From Desulfotignum sp. (GTDB lineage Bacteria; Desulfobacterota; Desulfobacteria; Desulfobacterales; Desulfobacteraceae), in NCBI GenBank assembly GCA_021737445.1, contig JAIPDY010000124.1, forward strand, positions 1 to 9,065: DNA of 9,065 nt. Direction: 5' to 3'. Position numbers and translations under genes: made by a program. Positions within the stretch are counted from its first letter, which is position 1. Each line of letters opens with the position of its first letter. This document shows, piece by piece, positions 1 through 6,105 of the stretch. Under the pieces are notes generated by a model, which worked only from the letters and a program-made list of their open reading frames with translations, made no database searches and was not told where the DNA came from.

Positions 1-730
1 GGCCGACCTGTATACCGATCTGGATATCGACCCGGCCGGGGCAACAGAATCCATCGGGCCGGGCTATTATGTGCTCCCGGTAGACAAGCGCAGAATACCG
101 GTGGATCCGGCCATCACCATTATGGATATCACCCCCTCCTATCTGGGGGTGCGCCTGGAAACAATAATCACCCGTACCTTTAAAGTTGATGTCCCTTATT
201 CAGGTATCCCAGCCCGGGGATATATTGTGCTGGAACCTTCAGCTGAACCGGCATCTGTGACATTGTCAGGGGCAAAATCACTGATAGATGCAATTGAGAC
301 CCTGAAAACCAAACCGGTTGATCTGACAAATGCCAGAGAAACCTTTAAAAAAGAGGTGCCCCTGGACCTTGAAAATCCCCACCTTTATACCACCTCTGCC
401 GCAATTATCGTGGTTACTGTTAACATCCGGGAAGAACAGGTGGAAAAAACCATTGAAAATATTCCTGTCCAGATCAGAAACTGCTCTTTCTCTGCCCGCA
501 TTGAGCCGGCCGCCATTACCATTGCGGTCAAAGGACCTTTTGCAACCATCGGCAACAAAGAGATACTGGACCAGATATTTGCCTTTATTGACCTGGACGG
601 ATTGTCTACAGGCGTCTATGCCAGGAAGGCTTATATAAACATACCTGTGGGCCTGACCATGACCCGGTCTGATCCCCGGGTATTTACCGTTAAAATTGAA
701 CAAGGAGTCCGCCATGCTTCTGGTGATTGA
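1..730 (+). CDS. YbbR/CdaR-like protein, 3' part
   Basis: This is the C-terminal part of a gene whose start lies before the window. The frame is open from base 2, giving 242 visible residues to a TGA at 728-730. The chain carries repeated beta-rich YbbR-type segments. One partial repeat comes first, then one beginning near the VLEP...VTLSGAKSLIDAIETL stretch, with the typical pattern of V-T-L-x-G followed by I-x-x-I and later D-L. Another begins near IENIPVQIRN, with the I-A-V-K-G pattern. YbbR proteins (CdaR in Firmicutes) are usually membrane-anchored by an N-terminal helix, which would lie outside the window. They are often encoded next to the diadenylate cyclase CdaA and modulate c-di-AMP synthesis. 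Whether cdaA is upstream cannot be seen. The 3' end overlaps coaX by 17 bp, which suggests co-transcription. The family call is fairly secure; the regulatory role is by analogy. Confidence 0.8.
   Translation, partial: ADLYTDLDIDPAGATESIGPGYYVLPVDKRRIPVDPAITIMDITPSYLGVRLETIITRTFKVDVPYSGIPARGYIVLEPSAEPASVTLSGAKSLIDAIETLKTKPVDLTNARETFKKEVPLDLENPHLYTTSAAIIVVTVNIREEQVEKTIENIPVQIRNCSFSARIEPAAITIAVKGPFATIGNKEILDQIFAFIDLDGLSTGVYARKAYINIPVGLTMTRSDPRVFTVKIEQGVRHASGD
702..707 (+). promoter_or_regulatory. Ribosome binding site of coaX
   Basis: AAGGAG lies six bases before the ATG at 714, inside the end of the ybbR-like gene. It decides the coaX start. An in-frame TTG at 696 would lie upstream of this site and would add six residues before the conserved N-terminal beta strand, so it is rejected. 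Confidence 0.8.
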
Positions 731-1493
731 TGTGGGCAATACCAACACCGTAATCGGTGTGTACGACCAGGATATACTCAAAGAAAACTGGCGGATCAGG
801 ACGGTCCGGAACAATACCGCAGATGAATTCAACGTCCTGGCCAGTGCCCTTTTTTCTGACAAGAAGCTTCCCCTGACCGCCATAACAAAGGTGGTGATCT
901 CCTCGGTGGTTCCTTCGTCTGTGGGCATTCTTGACGGGTTCTGCCGGCGCTACCTGAACCTGACACCTTTGTGGATCCAGCCTGTGTCTGTAAAGAGACT
1001 TATGCCTATCCTTTACAGCAACCCCAATGAAGTGGGGGCTGACCGCATCGTCAATGCGGTTGCTGCCTATGATAAATACAGAACCGGCCTTATTATTATT
1101 GATTTCGGTACAGCCACCACCTTTGATGTCATTACCCCGGCAGGGGAATACCTGGGGGGGGCAATTGCCCCGGGGGTGATGATCTCTTCAGAAGCCCTTT
1201 TTCAAAAAGCATCCCGGCTGCCCAGAGTGGAGATATTTGCCCCGCCAAAAAAAGTGATCGGCACAGATACCATTGAAAGCATGCAGTCCGGGATCATCCA
1301 CGGCAATGCCGCCATGGTGGACGGCATGGTGGAACGGATGAAAAAAGAGCTGGAACAGTCCCCTAAAATCATTGCCACCGGGGGTCTGGCCCCGCTCATT
1401 GCCGGCCTTTCAACCACTATTGAAGCCGTGGACCAGTCCCTGACCCTGGACGGATTGCGGATCATTGCCAGAGAACTCAGCCCTGGAGAATGA
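714..1493 (+). CDS. coaX: Type III pantothenate kinase
   Basis: CoaX phosphorylates pantothenate with ATP in the cytoplasm, the first committed step of coenzyme A synthesis. The 259-residue product has the usual family length and all the expected ASKHA-fold motifs. These are the N-terminal phosphate loop DVGNTNTVIG (residues 6-15), GADRI at 108-112 with the likely catalytic Asp110, DFGTATTFD at 130-138, GGAIAPGV just after, SGIIHGNAAMVDG, and a C-terminal ATGGLAPLI adenosine-side motif. Type III enzymes are insensitive to CoA feedback and usually need a monovalent cation. The ATG at 714 is chosen because it follows a good Shine-Dalgarno site and starts directly at the first beta strand. The gene overlaps the upstream YbbR-like gene by 17 bp. 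Its 3' end faces the ABC operon with only 35 bp between them and no visible terminator. Confidence 0.96.
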   Translation: MLLVIDVGNTNTVIGVYDQDILKENWRIRTVRNNTADEFNVLASALFSDKKLPLTAITKVVISSVVPSSVGILDGFCRRYLNLTPLWIQPVSVKRLMPILYSNPNEVGADRIVNAVAAYDKYRTGLIIIDFGTATTFDVITPAGEYLGGAIAPGVMISSEALFQKASRLPRVEIFAPPKKVIGTDTIESMQSGIIHGNAAMVDGMVERMKKELEQSPKIIATGGLAPLIAGLSTTIEAVDQSLTLDGLRIIARELSPGE

Positions 1494-1528
1494 CCCGGTC
1501 ATAACCGATCGCTGTCCTGGATGCAGCC

Positions 1529-2527
1529 TTATTGAAAAGATGCCAGATCCCTGAGCCGGGAGGTGACATGTACCGGCTGTTTGATCATCCCCTGCGCCAG
1601 CATGATGGCTTCGGTCTGGGCCCAGGCTTTTGGCCGGATCCGGCCCACGGCAGTATCGGGCCGGGGTTTGACCAGGTCCCTTGTGGCATCCAGCTGGGCT
1701 TTCTGCACCTCCCCCTGGGTGCCTTTGTCATATCTTTTCACTGCTGCCAGAACCTGTTTCTGGTTGGCCGGGTCCATGGCTGCTTCCCAGGCATCCAGCA
1801 GGGCGGACAGAAACTGCCGCACCCGGTCCGGGTGGTCAGCCGCCATTTTCCCCGACGTAACAACGGAATTGGCAACAAAATCCACACCAAAATCAGCCGG
1901 ATTGAAAAACCGGACCGACTCCCCTTCCCTGGCCAGCTGTCCTGCCAGGATAACACCCTGGGAATTGCGGTACACCGGCCAGAGGGTCACCCGGTTCTTT
2001 AAAAAAGGGGTAAAGTCAAATCTCACACCGGTCACCTGCACATCCCTGAGGGTGAGACCGGCTTTTGCCAGCAGGGTTTTCATGATGGTTTCATCATTGC
2101 CTCCGTAGGTGATGCCCATGCGGCAGCCCTGCAGATCCGACAGCCGGGTGATCTGTAGCTGGTCATCCCGGTAAATCCACTGCATGGGATTGGTCTGGAA
2201 AATCTGGGCCAGCACCACCACGTCAGCGCCTTTGTCCAGGGCCCGGATCACCTGGTCTGCAGATGCCACCCCGAAATCCGCATATCCCAGTTCCAATTCC
2301 TTGATGGCATCTTTTTCCGGGCTGCCTTCCTTGATGGTGACATCCAGTCCGGCAGCGGCAAAAAATCCTTTTTCCATGGCAAAAATGTCGCCTGCCACAC
2401 TGGTATTGAACAGCCATTTGAGCCGGTAATTCAAAGATATCTGCTCGGCCCGGCTGTCAGGCACCCCGGCAACGCAGATGCAGACAATCAAGCCCAGTAA
2501 GGGTCCCAAAATCTTTGCATACTTCAT
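1529..2527 (-). CDS. ABC transporter substrate-binding protein, NMT1/THI5-like
   Basis: This is a periplasmic binding protein of 332 residues for an ABC importer. A Sec signal peptide is clear: a short basic start, the hydrophobic core ILGPLLGLIVCICVAGV, and likely cleavage after SRA (about residue 27). The mature part reads like the NMT1/THI5 (SsuA/TauA-related) family. It has LKWLFNTSVAGDIFAMEKGF near the start, then GLDVTIKEGSP, GYADFGVASADQVIRA, LSDLQGCRMGI and, later, PVY...GVILAGQL and ADFGVDFVANSVVTSG. In this family such proteins bind pyrimidine or vitamin precursors, sulfonates, nitrate or related compounds. The cysteine-rich CCCFC motif of the thiamine-precursor group is absent, so the ligand stays open. 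It is the last gene of the operon. Its ATG overlaps the permease stop by 4 bp and follows AAGGAG seven bases upstream. Confidence 0.88.
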   Translation of the reverse strand: MKYAKILGPLLGLIVCICVAGVPDSRAEQISLNYRLKWLFNTSVAGDIFAMEKGFFAAAGLDVTIKEGSPEKDAIKELELGYADFGVASADQVIRALDKGADVVVLAQIFQTNPMQWIYRDDQLQITRLSDLQGCRMGITYGGNDETIMKTLLAKAGLTLRDVQVTGVRFDFTPFLKNRVTLWPVYRNSQGVILAGQLAREGESVRFFNPADFGVDFVANSVVTSGKMAADHPDRVRQFLSALLDAWEAAMDPANQKQVLAAVKRYDKGTQGEVQKAQLDATRDLVKPRPDTAVGRIRPKAWAQTEAIMLAQGMIKQPVHVTSRLRDLASFQ

Positions 2528-3291
2528 AACAGCACTCCTTTGTTTTCAGAGCCCCATTTGGCTTTGACCATTTCTCCCAGGGTTTCCAGGATCCCCTGGT
2601 AAACGGAAATGACAATACCGATCATGAACAGGGCCGTGAGAATCGCAGCCAGATCGCTCTGGTACAGGGCGATGCGGATACTGTATCCGATGCCGGCATT
2701 GGCGGCAATGAATTCCGCCACAATGGTGCCTGCCATGGCCAGGGTGGCACTGCCGGCAATGACGGTGGTCAGTTTGCTCAGATTTTCAAAGGCCCGGATT
2801 TTCACCTCCAGCTGCCAGCGCATCCGGCCGGTGGCGATATAAAAATGCTCAATATCCTCCACAGGCGCGGCCATCACCCCCAGTACCGACAGCAGCAGCG
2901 GAAAATAACAGATCATGGCGGCAATGAGCAGCCGGGACAAAAACCCGTCCCCCAGGAGGATGAAAATAATGGGAGCCAGGGCCACGATGGGGTATGCCTG
3001 GATATTATAGGCGGTCACCCGGATCATGGAACCGGCCCAGGAAGATTTACGGCCCAGGATGCCCACAAAAAATGCCAGAAAAATGGAAATGCCCTGGCCC
3101 AGAATGGCAACAGACAGGGTGTCCATGACATCGGTGAAAAATCCGGCAGACATCTGCACAGCGGTCTCCAGGATCAAGGACAGCCCCGGAATCACATAAT
3201 CAGACAGGGACAGCCCCTTTTTAACCACCAGCAGGATGGCCAGAAACACGGCATACACAATCATGAACTGATAAATCCGCCTAAAAAGCAC
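2524..3291 (-). CDS. ABC transporter permease
   Basis: This 255-residue inner-membrane subunit of a binding-protein-dependent importer (BPD_transp_1 fold) has about six hydrophobic segments, beginning with MIVYAVFLAILLVV. The segment PIVALAPIIFILLGDGFLSR followed by ICYFPLLLSVLGVM is typical of the nitrate/sulfonate/vitamin-precursor permeases. The cytoplasmic coupling (EAA) loop is present in a divergent form: TGRMRWQLEVKIRAFENLSKL, followed by AGTIVAEFIAANAGIGYSI. The start is a GTG at 3289-3291, supported by GGAGG (3298-3302) six bases before it. An in-frame ATG at 3262-3264 would remove nine residues and lacks an obvious site. The gene overlaps the ATPase gene by 11 bp and the binding-protein gene by 4 bp, so the three are translationally coupled. 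Confidence 0.9.
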   Translation of the reverse strand: MLFRRIYQFMIVYAVFLAILLVVKKGLSLSDYVIPGLSLILETAVQMSAGFFTDVMDTLSVAILGQGISIFLAFFVGILGRKSSWAGSMIRVTAYNIQAYPIVALAPIIFILLGDGFLSRLLIAAMICYFPLLLSVLGVMAAPVEDIEHFYIATGRMRWQLEVKIRAFENLSKLTTVIAGSATLAMAGTIVAEFIAANAGIGYSIRIALYQSDLAAILTALFMIGIVISVYQGILETLGEMVKAKWGSENKGVLL

Positions 3292-3973
3292 TCATGACCT
3301 CCAGCATGATACGGTCCAGGGATGGTTTTTCCAGGACAGAAATTCTGGTGTCATCCTGTCCTGATACAATTTTGCTGGGCTTTTCCCGGGACGGTTCGGT
3401 CAATACCAGGATATCTTTGCAGAATCGGGCCACCTCCATGAGATTATGGGAAATATACAAAAACATCTTGTGGGAAAACAGCTCTTTTACGGCCAGCAGA
3501 ATGGCCTGGCGCAGTTTTTCATCCACATTGGCCAGGCTCTCGTCCAGGATCAGCAGGTCAAAATCCTGGAGCAGGTACCGGATCAGGTTCATGCGGTTCT
3601 GCTGGCCCATGGACAGCTGGGAAAACCGTGCACCCAGCACTGGTCCCAGCTGGAAAATATCGATCAGTTCTTTTTTCAGATCCTGCCTGTCTGCAGGGCA
3701 GATCCGGTCCAGATGGCGGCCGGTGGAAGACCATCCGGGCAGCCGCTCCAGGTTGTAGGAATACAGAATGGTACCAATACCCGAGGTCTGGATGGGCAGT
3801 TCCGGTCTGTCCCGGTAATTGGCCAGCAGTTTTGCAAACGAGGTCTTGCCCACACCGGACGGGCCGAAGACCGCGTGGAAGCCGGGCCCGTCCATGGCAA
3901 ACCACAGGTCCTGAATAACCATGGTCTCGGATTCAGGATAGGCAAAATTCAAACCGCTGCATTCCAGGCGCAT
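3281..3973 (-). CDS. ABC transporter ATP-binding protein, divergent motifs
   Basis: This is the cytoplasmic ATPase of the importer, 230 residues and the first gene of the minus-strand operon. Walker A is GPSGVGKTS at residues 37-45. The signature is LSMGQ at 120-124 rather than LSGGQ. Walker B is LLILDES with Asp144 and catalytic Glu145, where Ser replaces the more usual Pro. The D-loop region reads LANVDE, and the switch His is His176 in ISHNL. The Q-loop is unusual: aligned on LPGW (78-81), the position that normally holds Gln carries Tyr73. The catalytic residues are otherwise intact, so an active enzyme is expected. The start ATG follows GGAGA seven bases upstream (3981-3985). The specificity class follows the neighbouring permease and binding protein (nitrate/sulfonate/vitamin-precursor type). 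The substrate is not known. Confidence 0.88.
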   Translation of the reverse strand: MRLECSGLNFAYPESETMVIQDLWFAMDGPGFHAVFGPSGVGKTSFAKLLANYRDRPELPIQTSGIGTILYSYNLERLPGWSSTGRHLDRICPADRQDLKKELIDIFQLGPVLGARFSQLSMGQQNRMNLIRYLLQDFDLLILDESLANVDEKLRQAILLAVKELFSHKMFLYISHNLMEVARFCKDILVLTEPSREKPSKIVSGQDDTRISVLEKPSLDRIMLEVMSAF

Positions 3974-4060
3974 CTGTTTCTCTCCGAATGTGTCTCAACT
4001 GACTTAAGCTTTACAGGGGATCGCCTTAAAAATCAATGGTTGATACATCCGGCAGTAATT

Positions 4061-4092
4061 GGTGTCTGCTTAACAGGACAAAAAAAGACACC
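4061..4092 (-). promoter_or_regulatory. Hairpin in the ABC operon leader
   Basis: GGTGTCT at 4061-4067 is the inverse complement of AGACACC at 4086-4092, giving a 7-bp stem with an 18-base loop. If ABC transcription begins near 4132, this hairpin sits in the untranslated leader, about 90 to 120 bases before the ATPase start. No riboswitch class could be recognised in it: thiamine-pyrophosphate core motifs were looked for and not found. It may be a chance structure. Confidence 0.3.
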
Positions 4093-4126
4093 CTCCATAT
4101 TTTTTTCAATTGCACCAAAAAAACTA

Positions 4127-4156
4127 TTGACAAAACAAATTATATGGTGGTAATTG
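4127..4156 (+). promoter_or_regulatory. Candidate plus-strand promoter for the tetR-TRAP cluster
   Basis: A perfect -35 hexamer TTGACA lies at 4127-4132. The -10 is poor; the best fit is TAATTG at 4151-4156 with an 18-base spacer. A start would fall close to 4162, exactly where the first palindrome begins, so a bound repressor would block it. The match of -35 and operator placement is suggestive, but the weak -10 keeps confidence low. Confidence 0.4.
4139..4144 (-). promoter_or_regulatory. Candidate -10 element for the ABC operon
   Basis: Read on the minus strand, these bases are a perfect TATAAT. The -35 position 16 to 18 bases upstream falls inside the first palindrome (4161-4178) and does not resemble TTGACA. 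If real, the promoter would be weak or need an activator, and the palindrome-binding protein would cover its -35 region. Transcription would start near 4132, leaving a leader of about 160 bases. A second minus-strand possibility is TTGATA at 4237-4242 with AATAAT at 4214-4219, spacer 17. Confidence 0.35.
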
Positions 4157-4160
4157 TATC

Positions 4161-4178
4161 CTACCGTCCGGTAGGTAG
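4161..4178. promoter_or_regulatory. TetR-type operator palindrome 1
   Basis: CTACCGTCCGGTAGGTAG has outer arms CTACC and GGTAG, plus an overlapping perfect inner inverted repeat, CTACCG-TC-CGGTAG. It matches the second palindrome at 14 of 18 positions. Its size, symmetry and position between divergent genes, with a TetR-family gene next door, make it a likely autoregulatory operator. It would sit over the start of the plus-strand promoter candidate and over the -35 region of the minus-strand candidate. Confidence 0.7.
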
Positions 4179-4247
4179 AACATATGCTGCATTTTTTAAT
4201 AAAAATATTTTTTATTATTATGATTAGAAAATGTTATATCAAATAAT

Positions 4248-4265
4248 CTACCGTTCGTACGGTAG
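4248..4265. promoter_or_regulatory. TetR-type operator palindrome 2
   Basis: CTACCGTTCGTACGGTAG is palindromic at all but one base pair (arms CTACCGT and ACGGTAG, central CG). It lies 87 bp centre-to-centre from palindrome 1 and about 100 bp before the regulator start. A -10-like AATAAT at 4242-4247 ends directly before it on the plus strand, and a -35-like TTGATA at 4237-4242 ends beside it on the minus strand. Binding here could affect either direction. Confidence 0.7.
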
Positions 4266-4348
4266 TTACTCTAATTGATCATTCCTGTTGCGCTGGGGTT
4301 ACACCTGAACAGATCTGAATTTCACATCGGCATTTACCAAAACAAATC

Positions 4349-4354
4349 AGGAGG
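4349..4354 (+). promoter_or_regulatory. Ribosome binding site of the tetR-family gene
   Basis: A perfect AGGAGG is followed after 11 bases by GTG at 4366. The spacing is long, but no other in-frame start lies between them, so it supports the GTG start. Confidence 0.65.
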
Positions 4355-4365
4355 AAACTGTATCT

Positions 4366-4977
4366 GTGGGAACCACAAAAGAAACCATAAAAAAGGCCGC
4401 CATCAATTTATTTTATAAAAAAAGCTATTTTGCCACTGCCATGAGCAACATTGCACTGGACAGCAATATCCGCAAGGCCAGTATCTACCACCATTATGCA
4501 AGCAAAGAAGATATCCTTTTTGATATCCTCATGACAACCATGAGCGCATTGGATGCGTATATCGACAACTGTCTTAAAGGTGTCGAAAACATTGAAAACA
4601 GAATGCGGGCTGCAGTAAGGGCCCATGTAAAATTTCATTGTGACAACCAGAAAGAGGTGCTGATTTCCGACACTGAGCTCAGAGGGCTTACAGCCAAAAA
4701 TTACAAAGCCTTTGTTGCCCTGCGGGATGCCTATGAAAAAAAATTCCAGGACATGATTGCCCGGGGAATTGACCAGGGATATTTTGCAGCCGGAGATGTC
4801 AAGGTCATTTCCTATGCCATCCTCACCATGTGTACAGCGGTCGCCAACTGGTTCAAGCCTGACGGACGGCTTTCCGGAGACCAGATTTCCACCATATATG
4901 AAGAGCTTGTTGTAACAAGACTGTTAAAGGAATCACTGCCGATTCATTCTCTTAAAACACCGGTCGTCAGAGAATGA
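4366..4977 (+). CDS. TetR/AcrR family transcriptional regulator, KstR2-like
   Basis: This is a 203-residue one-component regulator. The N-terminal DNA-binding domain is typical, with a helix-turn-helix at about residues 24-45: TAMSNIALDSNIRKASIYHHY followed by SKEDIL. The C-terminal half has features of the KstR2-like ligand domain: ELRGLTAKNYKAFVALRD, YEKKFQDMIARGIDQGYF, YAILTMCTAVANWFKPDGRLS. KstR2 and relatives are repressors released by acyl-CoA esters, so an acyl-CoA made by the downstream ligase is a plausible ligand; this is inference. The gene starts with GTG. It is followed after 47 bases by dctP with no terminator, so it is probably the first gene of the TRAP operon. Two palindromes upstream are likely its own operators, which implies autoregulation and possibly control of the divergent ABC genes. 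Confidence 0.9.
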   Translation: MGTTKETIKKAAINLFYKKSYFATAMSNIALDSNIRKASIYHHYASKEDILFDILMTTMSALDAYIDNCLKGVENIENRMRAAVRAHVKFHCDNQKEVLISDTELRGLTAKNYKAFVALRDAYEKKFQDMIARGIDQGYFAAGDVKVISYAILTMCTAVANWFKPDGRLSGDQISTIYEELVVTRLLKESLPIHSLKTPVVRE

Positions 4978-5011
4978 AAAAAGGTATTTTATTTCAATGT
5001 TCAACCCCAAA

Positions 5012-5017
5012 AAGGAG
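5012..5017 (+). promoter_or_regulatory. Ribosome binding site of dctP-like gene
   Basis: AAGGAG stands seven bases before ATG at 5025. It decides against an upstream in-frame ATG at 4974, which overlaps the regulator stop codon, has no comparable site, and would put 17 extra residues before the signal peptide. Confidence 0.8.
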
Positions 5018-5024
5018 ATGTACA

Positions 5025-6095
5025 ATGAAAACCGAAACAAACGCAGGAAACTGGCTATTTGGATCCAAAACCAGGTGTATTCGATACCCTTTTTTCATTC
5101 TGACGGGAATGCTCCTTGCCGCATTCATGACCGTGTCCTGGGCTTATGCCGGCGGCACATATAAATGGAAAATCAGCCAGGGCATCGCAGAGGACCATCC
5201 CGCTTCCGCAAGGTGCAAACAGTTTGCAAAAATCGTAGAAGAAAAATCCGGCGGAAAAATGGAACTCACCTATTTTCCGGCCGGCGCATTGGGGGACTGG
5301 TCCGAACAGATCGAGGCCAACCGGATGGGCACTCTGGAAATAGGCCTCAATGCCGGATCCACTTCCTATGATCCAAAGACAAACCTCATGTTCATGCCGT
5401 ACCTGTTTGCTTCCTGGGATGAGGCACGGGCCGCAATCGGGTCAAAAGGATGGCTGACCCCCATATTTAACGAGCTGTATTCCGGTATCGGGCTCAAGGT
5501 GCTGGGTATTTATCTGAATGCCTGGGACGGCATGGCATACACCGACCGGGTAAAACACCTGGTCAAAGTACCGGCTGATGCCAAGGGAATCAAAATGCGG
5601 GTGCCGCCCATCAGAATATTTGAAGTGTATATACCCACCCTGGGGTTCATTTCCACGCCTGTGGCGTATTCAGAAACCTTCACCGCCCTCCAGACAGGCA
5701 TTGTTGATGCCAGATCCGCCTGCCCGGCAGTGGAGGCCTATGTGATGAGAGATGCCATAGACACCTATGTGTTAACCAAGGATGCCTTTGAATACTGGTT
5801 CTTGACCATGAACAAAGATCTCTGGGACAGCCTTTCCGCCGACGATCAGGCCATACTCACCGCCAGTGCTGACAAAGTTATGGCGGAACAGGCCGTGGCA
5901 GCGGAACAGGATGAAAAAGATTTTATGGACAAACTCACGGCAGCCGGCGTCAAAGTATATGAAGTCAGTGATGCGGAATGGCAGACCTCTGCAAAAGCTG
6001 CAAGGCAAAACGCATGGCCCATCATTGAAAAAGAACTTTTGGGATCAGAACTCATGGGCAAAATAACCCAGCATGCCACCCCTGTTTCCAAGTAG
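5025..6095 (+). CDS. dctP: TRAP transporter substrate-binding protein, DctP family
   Basis: This is the periplasmic solute receptor of a tripartite ATP-independent transporter, 356 residues. A signal peptide with a long n-region runs to about residue 42: core FFILTGMLLAAFMTVSWAYA, cleavage after AYA. The mature chain starts with YKWKISQGIAEDHPASARCKQFA and continues with the family hallmarks SGGKMELTYFPAGALGDWSEQIEA, a middle KGIKMRVPP with Arg192, which in this family pairs with the ligand carboxylate, and ETFTALQTGIVDA. After that comes an RSACPAVEAYVMRDAIDTYV segment in place of the common GQENP-type sequence, so the ligand may differ from C4-dicarboxylates. The receptor would bind an organic acid in the periplasm and hand it to DctQM. 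Neighbouring CoA-ligase and crotonase genes suggest an acid that is then activated. The gene symbol denotes the family, not a proven substrate. Confidence 0.93.
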   Translation: MKTETNAGNWLFGSKTRCIRYPFFILTGMLLAAFMTVSWAYAGGTYKWKISQGIAEDHPASARCKQFAKIVEEKSGGKMELTYFPAGALGDWSEQIEANRMGTLEIGLNAGSTSYDPKTNLMFMPYLFASWDEARAAIGSKGWLTPIFNELYSGIGLKVLGIYLNAWDGMAYTDRVKHLVKVPADAKGIKMRVPPIRIFEVYIPTLGFISTPVAYSETFTALQTGIVDARSACPAVEAYVMRDAIDTYVLTKDAFEYWFLTMNKDLWDSLSADDQAILTASADKVMAEQAVAAEQDEKDFMDKLTAAGVKVYEVSDAEWQTSAKAARQNAWPIIEKELLGSELMGKITQHATPVSK

Positions 6096-6105
6096 GAAAT
6101 TTGTT

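Larger units (their letters stand above)
3974..4365. other. Divergent regulatory intergenic region, AT-rich
   Basis: These 392 bases separate the divergent ABC and tetR-TRAP clusters. The stretch from about 4080 to 4250 is clearly richer in A and T than the coding DNA around it. It contains 7-base A or T runs at 4080-4086, 4100-4106 and 4117-4123, spaced about 17 to 20 bases apart, which could bend the DNA. It holds the two palindromes, promoter candidates on both strands and one leader hairpin. No convincing gene is seen; a 63-codon open frame from 4036 runs straight through the operator and is judged spurious. Confidence 0.7.

Noticed and set aside
278..928. Long minus-strand open frame of 216 codons opposite ybbR and coaX
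   Set aside because: It is antisense to two well-supported genes with conserved motifs; its translation shows no family pattern.
1154..1171. Run of eight G followed by a palindrome (GGGGCAATTGCCCC) in coaX, considered as a slippage or phase-variation site
   Set aside because: It codes a conserved LGGAIAPG stretch, the frame is intact, and a housekeeping gene is an unlikely target for phase variation.
1494..1528. Possible bidirectional terminator between coaX and the convergent ABC operon
   Set aside because: Only a 4-bp inverted repeat (CGGT/ACCG) is present, with no T-run in either direction.
3974..4150. Thiamine-pyrophosphate riboswitch in the ABC leader
   Set aside because: The conserved CTGAGA and related core segments expected for this class are not found on the minus strand.
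4036..4227. 63-codon open frame on the plus strand in the intergenic region
   Set aside because: It runs through the promoter elements and the first palindrome, has a low-complexity AT-rich composition, no convincing ribosome site and no recognisable domain.
4974..5024. Upstream ATG giving a 17-residue N-terminal extension of DctP
   Set aside because: No good ribosome site at 4974, while AAGGAG precedes the ATG at 5025; the extension would also precede an already long signal-peptide n-region.
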